A stretch of 64,000 nt of DNA from Candidatus Gastranaerophilales bacterium. Its GTDB lineage: Bacteria > Cyanobacteriota > Vampirovibrionia > Gastranaerophilales > Gastranaerophilaceae. The stretch is from the NCBI GenBank assembly GCA_944325605.1, contig CALVAX010000006.1, positions 60,149 to 124,148 on the forward strand. The letters are read 5' to 3'. The translations under genes were made by a program, and so were the position numbers. Of this stretch, positions 7,843 to 15,867 are shown piece after piece. The notes under the pieces are model-generated. The model had not been told where the DNA came from and ran no database searches. It was given only the letters and a program-made list of their open reading frames with translations. The number at the start of each line of letters is the position of its first letter. Position 1 is the stretch's first letter.

Positions 7843-9618
7843 ATGATAACAACAAAATTAAAAAATCACAATTGCGGAGAGCTTAATTTAAACAATTTGA
7901 ATGAAGAAGTTACCCTTTCAGGCTGGGCCGCAACCATCAGGGATTTAGGCGGGATTTTGTTTGTGGAATTAAGAGACAGAACAGGCTTTTTCCAGCTTGT
8001 TGCAAACCCGCAGATTAACCCCGAAGTTCACAAAGTTTTTGAAAAATTGAGATCCGAATACGTAATTTGCGTAAAAGGAAAAGTTACAAGACGTCCCGAA
8101 GAAACTTACAACGAAAAATACGCAACCGGTCAGGTTGAAATGTATCCGGAATCCGTTGAAATTTTGTCTGAGGCAAAAACGTTGCCGTTTGTGCTTGATG
8201 ACGAAAATGTTTCGGAGGATGTACGTTTAAAATACAGATATCTTGATATCAGACGCGAAAGTATGCTTCACAACTTGACTTTGCGCCACAAAATCTGTCA
8301 GGCTGCAAGAAGCTACTTAAACGGACAGGATTTTCTTGAAGTTGAAACTCCGATTTTGATTAAAACAACTCCGGAAGGCGCAAGGGATTATCTGGTTCCT
8401 TCACGTGTTCAGGAAGGCAAATTCTATGCGCTGCCGCAGTCACCGCAGATATTTAAACAATTATTGATGGTCGGCGGTATTGAAAGATATTATCAAATCG
8501 CAAAATGCTTCCGTGATGAAGACCTGCGTGCTGACAGACAGCCTGAATTTACCCAGATCGACCTTGAAATGTCTTTTGTTGAACAACAGGACGTTATCAA
8601 ATGCGTCGAGGGCTTGATTGTAGAAACATTTAAAGCCGCAGGCGTCGAGGTTAAACCTCCGTTCATCCAGATGCCATGGCAGGAAGCTATGGACAGATAC
8701 GGTTCCGACAAACCCGACACACGTTTTGGATTGGAACTTTTTGATATCGGCGATATCATTTTGAAATCAGAATTCCATATTGTCAGAAATACTCTTGAAA
8801 ACGGCGGTATCGTCCGCGGTATCAGAATCCCCGGCGGCGCAAGCTTCTCAAGAAAAGATATCGACGATATTACAAAACTTGCTGTTTCATTTGGCGCTAA
8901 AGCTCTTGCAAATATTATTTATCTTGAGGACGGCACCGCAAAATCTCCTGTTATGAAGTTTGTAACTGAAGAACAGGCTAAACAAATTCAGGAACGTGCA
9001 GGCGCTGTTGCAGGCGACATAATCTTCTTTGTCGCTGACAAGCCGAAACTTGTTTACGATATTATGGGCAGATTAAGATTGTATTTCGGAAAACGCCTTA
9101 ACCTGATTGACGAAAGCAAACATAATCTTCTATGGGTAGTTGACTTCCCGATGTTTGAATGGAGTGATGAAGAAGGCAGATTCATGGCAATGCACCACCC
9201 GTTCACATCACCCTGCCTTGCTGATCTTGACAAACTCGACAGCGGAGATCTAGGCAACGTTAAATCAATCGCTTATGATATTGTCTACAACGGCACGGAA
9301 CTCGGCGGAGGCTCTGTCAGAATTCACTCGTCAGAAGTTCAGAAGAAAATCTTCAAGGCTCTCGGGCTTACAGAAGAAGAAGCTGTTGAAAAATTCGGAT
9401 TTATGGTGAACGCTCTACAATACGGAACACCGCCGCATGCAGGGCTTGCAATCGGTTTAGACAGACTTGTTGCGCTTCTCTGCCGCACGGAAAGCATCCG
9501 TGACGTTATTGCATTCCCGAAAAACTCCGGCGCGAAAGACCTTATGAGCGACGCTCCGGGTGAAGCTTCCCTCCAGCAATTAAGAGAACTTCATCTTAAA
9601 AGCACCGCGCATAAATAA
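7843..9618 (+). CDS. aspS: aspartyl-tRNA synthetase
   Basis: A 591-residue class II synthetase of the long bacterial type. It has an N-terminal OB-fold anticodon domain (about 1-110, SGWAATIRDLGGILFVELRDRTG), the catalytic core with motif 2 (FRDEDLRADRQPEFTQIDLEMSF), the inserted GAD domain (about 300-410), and motif 3 near the end (GLAIGLDRLVALL). It charges tRNA-Asp. I chose the ATG at 7843 because AAGGA at 7831-7835 is seven bases away; the ATG at 7837 is too close to it. A terminator follows. The length matches the E. coli enzyme (590). Confidence 0.95.
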   Translation: MITTKLKNHNCGELNLNNLNEEVTLSGWAATIRDLGGILFVELRDRTGFFQLVANPQINPEVHKVFEKLRSEYVICVKGKVTRRPEETYNEKYATGQVEMYPESVEILSEAKTLPFVLDDENVSEDVRLKYRYLDIRRESMLHNLTLRHKICQAARSYLNGQDFLEVETPILIKTTPEGARDYLVPSRVQEGKFYALPQSPQIFKQLLMVGGIERYYQIAKCFRDEDLRADRQPEFTQIDLEMSFVEQQDVIKCVEGLIVETFKAAGVEVKPPFIQMPWQEAMDRYGSDKPDTRFGLELFDIGDIILKSEFHIVRNTLENGGIVRGIRIPGGASFSRKDIDDITKLAVSFGAKALANIIYLEDGTAKSPVMKFVTEEQAKQIQERAGAVAGDIIFFVADKPKLVYDIMGRLRLYFGKRLNLIDESKHNLLWVVDFPMFEWSDEEGRFMAMHHPFTSPCLADLDKLDSGDLGNVKSIAYDIVYNGTELGGGSVRIHSSEVQKKIFKALGLTEEEAVEKFGFMVNALQYGTPPHAGLAIGLDRLVALLCRTESIRDVIAFPKNSGAKDLMSDAPGEASLQQLRELHLKSTAHK

Positions 9619-9632
9619 GTAAAACTTCATAT

Positions 9633-9667
9633 AAAAAAAGCCCCCTGCAAAAACAAGGGGCTTTTTT
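9633..9667 (+). terminator. intrinsic terminator after aspS
   Basis: AAAAAAGCCCC and GGGGCTTTTTT flank a short loop; the A-run and T-run make it work in both directions, serving the convergent gene too. Confidence 0.85.
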
Positions 9668-9679
9668 ATTATTTAAATA

Positions 9680-10666
9680 TCAGGATTTGACTGTAGGAAC
9701 GTAATATCGACGCGCGAATAATACACCTTTGTTAGTTGCATATTCGTTTACGTTATGAAGAACAGCCCTGAAATCCAGATCCGGATATTTTTCTTCAAAT
9801 TTTTTCTGAACATATTCGGATATATTGTCTGATAATGAGGATTTATACTCTTTTCTCAAGGCTTTTTTCTCTTTTCGTCCTGAGGCTGCCTCAAGATTTT
9901 CTTCTAGTTCATCCTTTAAAATTTCTCTGGCTTCATCTTCCCAGGCATCAATATCTTTTTTATAAACTTTTGTTTCTGATTTTATTTCTTTTTTCTCGGC
10001 TCTTGTGTAATTCATACTTTTGGAGATTGCCTTGTAAGTATCAAAATTGTTATAAGTATCCTCAAACGCGTTATCTGTTGTCGGAAGGTCATAAGAGTAA
10101 GTCTTTCTGCTATTTGAAACAGAAGCCGAAGTTTTAGTTTCTGATGCAGAAGTTGAATTTGAAGAAGATTTAGATGATTTTTTTGCGGAAATTGAAATGT
10201 TGTTTTCTTCTGCAAATTTTCTGACTGCATCGTCGCCCTGTGCAATCACATGATGCGGAATTCCTTTATCTAAAAGATCTTTGACCTCGGGTGGTATTTC
10301 ATTACCAGCGGGGAAAGGTGCTGCCGGAAAGTTCGCTTGCATCATCGGCATTGGCGGCATTCCCATAGCCTGTGCCATAGCCGGCAGTTGCATAGGCATT
10401 GGCATTGGCGGCTGCATAGGCATCATTCCGTTCATAATAGATACACTGCTTAAATCTACAGGCCCGTTGTATCCGGTTGTAAATACAGGCGGCATTGAGG
10501 CTGCCCCCTGCGGTGCTTGAGGATCTCCGAATTTATTCCGCATAATATTGCGCAGTTCTTCCATACTGCTGTATTCAATACCGTTTGCTTTTGCATATTG
10601 AATCGCAAAATCATCCGGATTTTGTCCTGCGGGCGGAACGCCCCCGATACCCATGTTTCCTGACAT
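9680..10666 (-). CDS. hypothetical protein with Met/Pro-rich low-complexity segment
   Basis: A 328-residue protein I do not recognise. Residues 1-45 are Gly/Asn-rich with a helix (DDFAIQYAKANGIEYSSMEELRNIM). About 70-125 is a low-complexity Met/Pro/Ala tract, then comes a shorter helix resembling the first (DDAVRKFAEENNISI). A Ser/Lys/Thr linker at about 170-210 leads to a strongly charged helical C-terminal half that may be a coiled coil. No signal peptide or membrane helix is seen. I use the ATG at 10664-10666, nine or ten bases from AGGAG; an in-frame TTG at 10673-10675 is too close to it. The 5' leader holds a 13-bp-arm hairpin and a pentanucleotide repeat. Confidence 0.6.
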   Translation of the reverse strand: MSGNMGIGGVPPAGQNPDDFAIQYAKANGIEYSSMEELRNIMRNKFGDPQAPQGAASMPPVFTTGYNGPVDLSSVSIMNGMMPMQPPMPMPMQLPAMAQAMGMPPMPMMQANFPAAPFPAGNEIPPEVKDLLDKGIPHHVIAQGDDAVRKFAEENNISISAKKSSKSSSNSTSASETKTSASVSNSRKTYSYDLPTTDNAFEDTYNNFDTYKAISKSMNYTRAEKKEIKSETKVYKKDIDAWEDEAREILKDELEENLEAASGRKEKKALRKEYKSSLSDNISEYVQKKFEEKYPDLDFRAVLHNVNEYATNKGVLFARRYYVPTVKS

Positions 10667-10684
10667 ATTTCTCAATCTCCTTTC

Positions 10685-10720
10685 TTGTTTAATAAAAAAT
10701 CCTCATATTTTATTAAACAA
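10685..10720. repeat. perfect 13-bp inverted repeat in the leader
   Basis: TTGTTTAATAAAA and its exact complement are separated by ten bases, 19 bases upstream of the start of the minus-strand gene at 10666. In that mRNA it forms a strong AU-rich hairpin just before the ribosome site; it could also be an operator. Confidence 0.7.
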
Positions 10721-10746
10721 AAGCAGACTGAAAAAATTGCTCCGCG

Positions 10747-10811
10747 CCTATCCTATCCTATCCTATCCTATCCTATCCTATCCTATCCTATCCTATCTTA
10801 TCCTATCCTAT
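10747..10811. repeat. pentanucleotide tandem repeat, 13 copies
   Basis: CCTAT is repeated 13 times with one substitution (CTTAT near 10797). On the minus strand the unit reads ATAGG, so an AGGA motif recurs every five bases. It begins where transcription from the TATAAT at 10817-10822 (minus strand) should start. Confidence 0.95.
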
Positions 10812-10816
10812 GAGGC

Positions 10817-10822
10817 ATTATA
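10817..10822 (-). promoter_or_regulatory. -10 box next to the pentanucleotide repeat
   Basis: TATAAT on the minus strand, preceded by TGT (extended -10 style). The predicted start is near 10810, the first bases of the repeat. Confidence 0.5.
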
Positions 10823-10926
10823 ACAGGATTTCAGCTATTTATAATTGGTCTTTACATTTCTTTATAATTGTATTTAAATTTTTGATTCTTTGACAAATCA
10901 TCACTGAGCTGCTGCATATTTCAAGG

Positions 10927-11298
10927 CTAAATTACATAATTCGCAAGTTCGCCTGTGGCAGCTTCAACCATGTCTGACTTTGCTTCTTTATATGCTTTCA
11001 ATATTCCGGCGACAGAAAAAGTATCTGACAGCTGAAATCCGACATAGGCAGAATCGCCTTTCATTTCTTTAACCTGCAGAAGATATTTGTCCTGAGTATC
11101 CTCCTGCGAAAGCGCTTTCAATGTAACAACATCTTTTTCGCCGTTAGTTTCTAATTTTTTTATTGCCTGTTTTAAAACTTTTTGGTCAAAACCGCTGCCC
11201 TCGGCTGCCATATTGTAGCTGTAAGTTCCGCAATAATCATCATCTACTAAATAAACTTTTGATGTGAATGCAGGCGACATGCTTAATTTATTTATCAT
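10927..11298 (-). CDS. hypothetical protein, 123 residues
   Basis: A small, probably alpha/beta protein I do not recognise. AAAGGAG seven bases before the ATG makes the start secure. The N-terminus MINKLSMSPAFTSK carries the P-x-F-x-S/G motif seen in other hypotheticals here. Then come VYLVDDDYCGTYSYN, a Lys-rich helix (KVLKQAIKKLE) and a strand-rich middle (VVTLKAL, KYLLQVKEMKG, AYVGFQL). No membrane segment or signal peptide is visible. It lies downstream of metK but is separated from it by a terminator. Confidence 0.6.
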   Translation of the reverse strand: MINKLSMSPAFTSKVYLVDDDYCGTYSYNMAAEGSGFDQKVLKQAIKKLETNGEKDVVTLKALSQEDTQDKYLLQVKEMKGDSAYVGFQLSDTFSVAGILKAYKEAKSDMVEAATGELANYVI

Positions 11299-11373
11299 AT
11301 TTTTCTCCTTTGGATTTTATGAATTCTGCTGTTTTTATAAAACACGTAAAATATTTTTTTTGCTAATTATATA

Positions 11374-11405
11374 AAAAAGGAGGATTTTTATCTTATCCTC
11401 CTTTA
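11374..11405 (-). terminator. intrinsic terminator downstream of metK
   Basis: On the minus strand AAAGGAGGAT and ATCCTCCTTT form the stem and a T-run follows. It lies 115 bases past the metK stop. The gap between them holds a fragment of the dispersed tcattctgag/ctcgggctaaagcc repeat. Confidence 0.7.
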
Positions 11406-11519
11406 ATTGTAAGTATATTGATTTTCGGAATTATATCTAAAATTTCTAAACCGATAAACAAGATTCTCGGGCTAAAGCCTCAGAATGACGAGAAGATTGA
11501 ACTACGGTTTAGATTGATT

Positions 11520-12794
11520 TTAGTTAAGCGCACACCCGCATGCAAGAATCTCCGATTTCAACTCGTCAGCCTTGTCTGTCTGCTCCCACGGAACAAAGAA
11601 GTCTGTCCTTCCCATATGTCCGTAAGCTGCAAGTCTTTGGTAGAATTTGCCGCCGTTTTTAGCCGGAAGTCCGCGCAGGTCAAACTGATTGATGATTGCT
11701 GCCGGTCTTAAATCAAAGTGTTTTGAAACAAGCTTTGAAATTTCATCATCTGAAATTTTTCCGGTTCCGAAAGTATCAACCATGATTGAAACAGGTTCCG
11801 CAACGCCGATTGCATAAGCAAGTTCAATTTCGCATTTTTCTGCCAGACCTGCTGCCACAACATTTTTAGCGACATATCTTGCAGCATAAGCAGCTGATCT
11901 GTCGACTTTTGTCGGGTCTTTACCTGAGAATGCACCGCCGCCGTGGCGTGAATATCCGCCGTAAGTATCAACGATAATTTTACGTCCGGTTAAGCCAGCA
12001 TCTCCCTGAGGGCCGCCTACTACAAATCTTCCTGACGGGTTTACCAGAATTTTTGTTTCGCTGTCTAGTTTGATTTCTTCGTGTGCAAAAACTTCATCTA
12101 TAACGAAAGCTGTGATATCACGTCTTATAATTTCCTGAACCTTTTCATTGTCACTAACACCGTTAATTTCAGGGTCGTGCTGGGTTGAAATAAGAACTGT
12201 ATGAATTCTTGAAGGTTTGCCGTCAACATATTCTACAGTAACCTGAGATTTGCCATCCGGTCTCAAGTAGTTTAAAATTCCCTGCTTTCTTACCTGAGCA
12301 AGTCTATAGGACAATTTATGCGCAAGGCTAATCGGCAGAGGCATCAATTCAGGTGTTTCGTTACACGCATAACCAAACATTATACCCTGATCGCCGGCAC
12401 CGATGTTTTCGGTTTCTGATACTGACGTTGCGGCGTTGTTTGAACGCGATTCAAGAGCTTTATTTACACCGCCTGCGATATCAGGTGATTGTTCGTCAAT
12501 ACTTGTTAAGACTGCGCAGGTTTTATAATCAAAACCGCCGCCTGAAGTTCCAACGTAACCGATGTTTTTTATTGTATCTCTGACTACTGACGGAATATCA
12601 ACATAACAGTCTGCTGTAATTTCTCCGCATACAAGCGCCATGCCTGTCGTTACAGTTGTTTCTGCTGCAACTCGCGCCTGAGGATATTTTGTCAAAAATT
12701 CATCAAGAATAGCATCAGAAATCTGATCGCATACTTTGTCGGGGTGTCCTTCCGTTACTGATTCGGAAGTAAATAAAAAGTTTTTTGGTGTCAT
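11520..12794 (-). CDS. metK: S-adenosylmethionine synthetase
   Basis: A 424-residue MetK that makes S-adenosylmethionine from methionine and ATP. Signatures are present: [24 protein letters not shown] at the N-terminus, [12 protein letters not shown] (family signature 1) and [19 protein letters not shown] (signature 2, phosphate-binding). The ATG at 12792-12794 is used because AAGGAG lies six bases upstream and the known family N-terminus begins there; the open frame further upstream is leader sequence. The length is slightly above the E. coli enzyme (384) because of a longer C-terminal region. The 5' leader can form alternative hairpins that may occlude the ribosome site. Confidence 0.95.
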   Translation of the reverse strand: MTPKNFLFTSESVTEGHPDKVCDQISDAILDEFLTKYPQARVAAETTVTTGMALVCGEITADCYVDIPSVVRDTIKNIGYVGTSGGGFDYKTCAVLTSIDEQSPDIAGGVNKALESRSNNAATSVSETENIGAGDQGIMFGYACNETPELMPLPISLAHKLSYRLAQVRKQGILNYLRPDGKSQVTVEYVDGKPSRIHTVLISTQHDPEINGVSDNEKVQEIIRRDITAFVIDEVFAHEEIKLDSETKILVNPSGRFVVGGPQGDAGLTGRKIIVDTYGGYSRHGGGAFSGKDPTKVDRSAAYAARYVAKNVVAAGLAEKCEIELAYAIGVAEPVSIMVDTFGTGKISDDEISKLVSKHFDLRPAAIINQFDLRGLPAKNGGKFYQRLAAYGHMGRTDFFVPWEQTDKADELKSEILACGCALN

Positions 12795-12800
12795 TTTTTT

Positions 12801-12910
12801 CTCCTTAATTTGTTTTGTCCGGAGGCTGGTAATCAACTTAGAATACCTGCACCGCCGAAGTTTGCCGGTAAGTTTTTTCATTCCGACCCGGCCTGTTCCA
12901 TTAAGAAACA
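12801..12910 (-). promoter_or_regulatory. structured 5' leader of metK
   Basis: In the minus-strand RNA, AACTTACC (12867-12874) can pair with GGTA and AAGTT (12835-12847). CCTCC at about 12820-12825 can pair with the GGAG of the ribosome site at 12801-12806, or with upstream CCGG-rich segments instead. It does not match the SAM-I consensus. It may be a SAM-responsive or translational switch; this is inference only. Confidence 0.4.
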
Positions 12911-12964
12911 GTGTACAACCAAAAATTTTTAAAAGCAAATAAAGTATTAATATATATTACGACA

Positions 12965-13126
12965 TTAGTAATTTTTCATAAAATATGAAACACTTATTTC
13001 AAGAATACCATTTTCAACTTTGACTATTGCCCAGCGCAGCGGCTCTATGCCCTGTTTGCGCATATATTCTTCAATTTCGGTATTATCTGAACTATAAGGC
13101 ATTTTTATTATTTCTGATTTAATCAT
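12965..13126 (-). CDS. small hypothetical protein, 53 residues
   Basis: An uninterrupted small frame from ATG at 13124-13126 to TAA at 12965-12967. The product has good amino-acid variety: a short strand (SEIIKMPYS), a helix (NTEIEEYMRKQG), EPLRWAIVKVENG, and a final strand (ILEISVSYFMKN). This composition looks like a folded small domain rather than noise. No clear ribosome site precedes it. It lies between the metK leader and the tRNA-Thr repeat array. I do not recognise a family. Confidence 0.5.
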   Translation of the reverse strand: MIKSEIIKMPYSSDNTEIEEYMRKQGIEPLRWAIVKVENGILEISVSYFMKNY

Positions 13127-13143
13127 GATTTTATATTGCAATA

Positions 13144-13364
13144 AGCCGATAGCTAAACTCGAAGTGACGAAGTCACCTCTACACTATATATTAAATCAAC
13201 CGATAAAGGGACTCGAAGCGACAAAGCCGCCTTCCTGCATACTTATATTAGTCAGCCGATAGCTAAACTCGAAGTGACGAAGTCACCTCTACACTATATA
13301 TTAAGTCAGCCGATAAAGGGACTCAAAACGGCAAAGCCGTCTTCCATGTATACTTTTATTAGTC
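13144..13364. repeat. degenerate tandem copies of the tRNA-Thr 3' half
   Basis: Two units of about 110 bp (starting at 13144 and 13254), each built of two half-units. Every half-unit begins with agccgat or a near match, like the 3' end of the adjacent tRNA. The first half-unit matches the tRNA over the acceptor and T-arm at about 22 of 26 bases. Confidence 0.8.
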
Positions 13365-13437
13365 AGCCGATAGCGAGACTCGAACTCGCGACCTACTCAT
13401 TACGAATGAGTTGCTCTACCAACTGAGCTATATCGGC
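13365..13437 (-). tRNA. tRNA-Thr (CGT anticodon)
   Basis: A complete 73-base cloverleaf on the minus strand: acceptor GCCGATA/TATCGGC with discriminator T, D-arm GCTC...GAGC with AGTTGGTA loop, anticodon stem ACTCA/TGAGT with loop TTCGTAA (anticodon CGT, reading ACG), variable loop AGGTC, and T-arm GCGAG/CTCGC with TTCGAGT. CCA is not encoded. Degenerate copies of its own halves flank it on both sides. Confidence 0.95.
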
Positions 13438-13632
13438 ATCCTTATTCACTTTTCATCCGGTGCGTTGGTAGAGCAAGCTCTACTGAATTATTAACACCGT
13501 TCCGTTTCACTCCACTGGGGGAGCTATATCGGCATCCTTATTCACTTTTCATACGGTGCGTTGCAAGAGCAAGCTCTACTGAATTATTAACACCGTTCCG
13601 TTTCACTCCACCGGAAAGCTATACCGGCTTCC
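13438..13632. repeat. tandem copies of the tRNA-Thr 5' half
   Basis: Units of about 96 bp end in gagctatatcggc (complement of the tRNA 5' end), at 13425, 13521 and, degenerate, 13616. Each unit also contains GTAGAGC aa GCTCTAC, a palindrome derived from the D-arm. Confidence 0.8.
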
Positions 13633-13643
13633 ATAAAATTATT

Positions 13644-15488
13644 CTACTCCACGGTAACTGATTTTGCAAGGTTTCTCGGCTGGTCAACATCTTTGCCTAA
13701 AAATTCAGCGATGTAATATGCCAGAAGCTGAAGCGGAACTATTGCTACAAGCGGTGAAAACAACTCATCTACATCCGGAACCCTTATTATATTTTCAAAC
13801 AAATCGTCAAGTTTTGCATCTTTTGAATTCGTCAGTGCTATCATTCTGGCGTTACGCGCCTTTGCTTCTTCGCTGTTTGAAAGCAGTTTTTCATAAACAA
13901 TACCTTTCATCAAAATTGACAATACCGGCATTGTTTCATCAAGCATTGCAATTGGCCCGTGCTTAAGTTCGCCTGCAGGATAACCTGTTGCATTAATGTA
14001 GCTAATCTCTTTTAACTTTAATGCACCCTCAAGCGCTGTCGGATAATTTATGCCCCTTGCGACAAATATAAAGTCTTTTGTGGATGAATAAATCCTTGCA
14101 CATTTTTGAATACTGTCAGTATTTGCAAGAATTTGTTCAATTTTTTGCGGGAGAAGCATCAATTCCGTTTTTAAATTAGCAAGTTCTTCTTTAGACGCAC
14201 TTGCTTTTATCTCAGCCATATACAAGGCTAGCAGATAAAATGCCATCAATTGTGCCGTATAAGATTTTGTAGCGGCAACAGAAACTTCAATACCTGCATT
14301 TACAGGGACAAGACTGTCTGCTTCACGTGCCATCGCGCTGTCCGGACGGTTTGTAATTATCAGGATGTGCGAGCCTTTTGCTTTTGCCTGTTTTATGGCG
14401 GTCAATGTATCTGCTGTTTCACCTGATTGGGAAACTCCGATTACAAGAGTATGCTCGTCAGTTACATTTCTGCGGTAAATATATTCGCTTGAGGCCTCAA
14501 CATCAACTGCAATTCCGCAATAACTTTCTATTACATATTTACCTATCATCGCGGCATGCAATGAGGTTCCGCAGGCGATAATCTGAATTCGGTTTAAATT
14601 TTTCAAATGCTCTTTTGTAAGTTTAACCTCATTCAAAATTATATCTTCATCCGGCGCATGAAGCTTTCCGACAAGAATATTTCTAATAACATCCGGCTGT
14701 TCATGGATTTCTTTAAGCATATAATGTTTGTAACCCATTTTGCTTAATGCCACAGGCTCCCACGGAAGAACCTCTATTTTTGGTTTGATTTCCTGACCAT
14801 TTGCGTCTGTCAGAACCATTTTTTCCGGAGTTAAAACCGCAATCTGGTTGTCGCTTAAATATACTGCTTTTTTGGTATGTTTAATAATTGCCGGCACATC
14901 AGAAGCCGCAAAAAATTCATTTTCACCGATTCCGACAAGCAGCGGAGCGTTTCGTTTTGTAATAACCAGAGTTTGTTTGCAGTCATTATGCATTACGCAA
15001 AGAGCATAAGCTCCTTCAATTTCTTTTGCAGCTTCTCTTACTGCTGCTGCTAAATCTTTTGTTTGTGCATATTTTTTAGCTACAAGATGCGCCACAACTT
15101 CGGTATCTGTTTGCGAACGGAAAATACAGCCTTCTTTTGACAATGCTTCTCTTAACTCTTTGTAATTTTCAATAATTCCGTTATGAACGATAACCAGATT
15201 ACCGCATGTACATGTGTGCGGATGTGCATTCAAAACCGTCGGAGCACCGTGTGTTGCCCAGCGGATGTGGCCGATTCCCATAGTTGCTTTTTCAAACTCG
15301 CCTCTGTGTTTTTGAAGTTCTTCTCTAAGGTTATTCAACTTGCCGACAGCTTTATAAACCTTGATTTCATCTTCGCACATAACAGCAACGCCTGATGAAT
15401 CATATCCTCTGTATTCAAGCTGTTCCAGCCCGTCAAGAAGAATATCCATTACTGATTTATGACCTACATATCCTACTATTCCGCACAT
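13644..15488 (-). CDS. glmS: glutamine-fructose-6-phosphate aminotransferase
   Basis: A 614-residue GlmS that forms glucosamine-6-phosphate for peptidoglycan and LPS. The ATG at 15486-15488 is chosen because the product then begins MCGIVGYVG, which puts the nucleophile Cys next to the initiator Met as the Ntn-type glutaminase requires; GGAGAG is seven bases upstream. The glutaminase domain covers about 1-230 (EYRGYDSSGVAV, RWATHG, HNGIIENY). Two SIS sugar-isomerase domains follow (CGTSLHAAMIGKY, SQSGETADT, ATKSYTAQ), and the C-terminus is the typical QPRNLAKSVTVE. No glmS ribozyme is evident in the short leader. Confidence 0.96.
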   Translation of the reverse strand: MCGIVGYVGHKSVMDILLDGLEQLEYRGYDSSGVAVMCEDEIKVYKAVGKLNNLREELQKHRGEFEKATMGIGHIRWATHGAPTVLNAHPHTCTCGNLVIVHNGIIENYKELREALSKEGCIFRSQTDTEVVAHLVAKKYAQTKDLAAAVREAAKEIEGAYALCVMHNDCKQTLVITKRNAPLLVGIGENEFFAASDVPAIIKHTKKAVYLSDNQIAVLTPEKMVLTDANGQEIKPKIEVLPWEPVALSKMGYKHYMLKEIHEQPDVIRNILVGKLHAPDEDIILNEVKLTKEHLKNLNRIQIIACGTSLHAAMIGKYVIESYCGIAVDVEASSEYIYRRNVTDEHTLVIGVSQSGETADTLTAIKQAKAKGSHILIITNRPDSAMAREADSLVPVNAGIEVSVAATKSYTAQLMAFYLLALYMAEIKASASKEELANLKTELMLLPQKIEQILANTDSIQKCARIYSSTKDFIFVARGINYPTALEGALKLKEISYINATGYPAGELKHGPIAMLDETMPVLSILMKGIVYEKLLSNSEEAKARNARMIALTNSKDAKLDDLFENIIRVPDVDELFSPLVAIVPLQLLAYYIAEFLGKDVDQPRNLAKSVTVE

Positions 15489-15607
15489 ATTAAATCTCTC
15501 CAAAAAATATCGTCTGTAATTAAAATTATAACATTAAAATATTTATTTTAAATTACGTTTATAAAAGTTTTATATCAAAATAAAAGCGGTTTAACAAAAT
15601 ACAAAAC

Positions 15608-15826
15608 TTATTTTTCTTTCAAAAAATCTTCGACAGGCATTCCGTAGTAATTACAAAATTTCAACGCATTAACAAGAGATATATTATGTTTTCCGCTTTC
15701 CACATTCGAAACATAAACAGTACTAAAATTAAGGGCTTCAGCAACATTCTCCTGCGACATTTTACGTTTCATCCGCTCTATTTTCAAATTAAAGCCAAAA
15801 GTTTTTAACAATGATTTTTCATCCAT
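15608..15826 (-). CDS. XRE-family HTH regulator
   Basis: A 72-residue protein consisting almost only of a Cro/CI-type helix-turn-helix: LKIERMKRKMSQENVAEALNFSTVYVSNVESGKHNISLVNALKFCNYYGMPVEDFL. It is divergent from the pilin-like gene 41 bases away. The shared gap holds the dyad TTGACT-N9-AGTCAA at 15844-15864, a likely binding site. The same regulator-pilin arrangement recurs at 45.8-46.2 kb. Autoregulation and control of the pilin gene are inferences from this layout. Confidence 0.85.
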   Translation of the reverse strand: MDEKSLLKTFGFNLKIERMKRKMSQENVAEALNFSTVYVSNVESGKHNISLVNALKFCNYYGMPVEDFLKEK

Positions 15827-15843
15827 AGTTTAAATTTATATTC

Positions 15844-15864
15844 TTGACTTTATAGAGGAGTCAA
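15844..15864. promoter_or_regulatory. dyad between XRE regulator and pilin gene
   Basis: TTGACT at 15844-15849 and AGTCAA at 15859-15864. The right arm overlaps the GAGGAG ribosome site of the pilin gene, so a bound repressor would block expression. Confidence 0.5.
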
Positions 15865-15867
15865 AAT

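Noticed and set aside
10747..10811. CRISPR-like array
   Set aside because: It is a simple five-base tandem repeat with no spacers.
12801..12910. SAM-I (S-box) riboswitch
   Set aside because: The conserved S-box core (GAGGGA...GAUGAAACC-type) is absent.
12795..12938. Upstream extension of metK by 48 residues
   Set aside because: The known N-terminus and a good ribosome site place the start at 12794; the extension is the structured leader.
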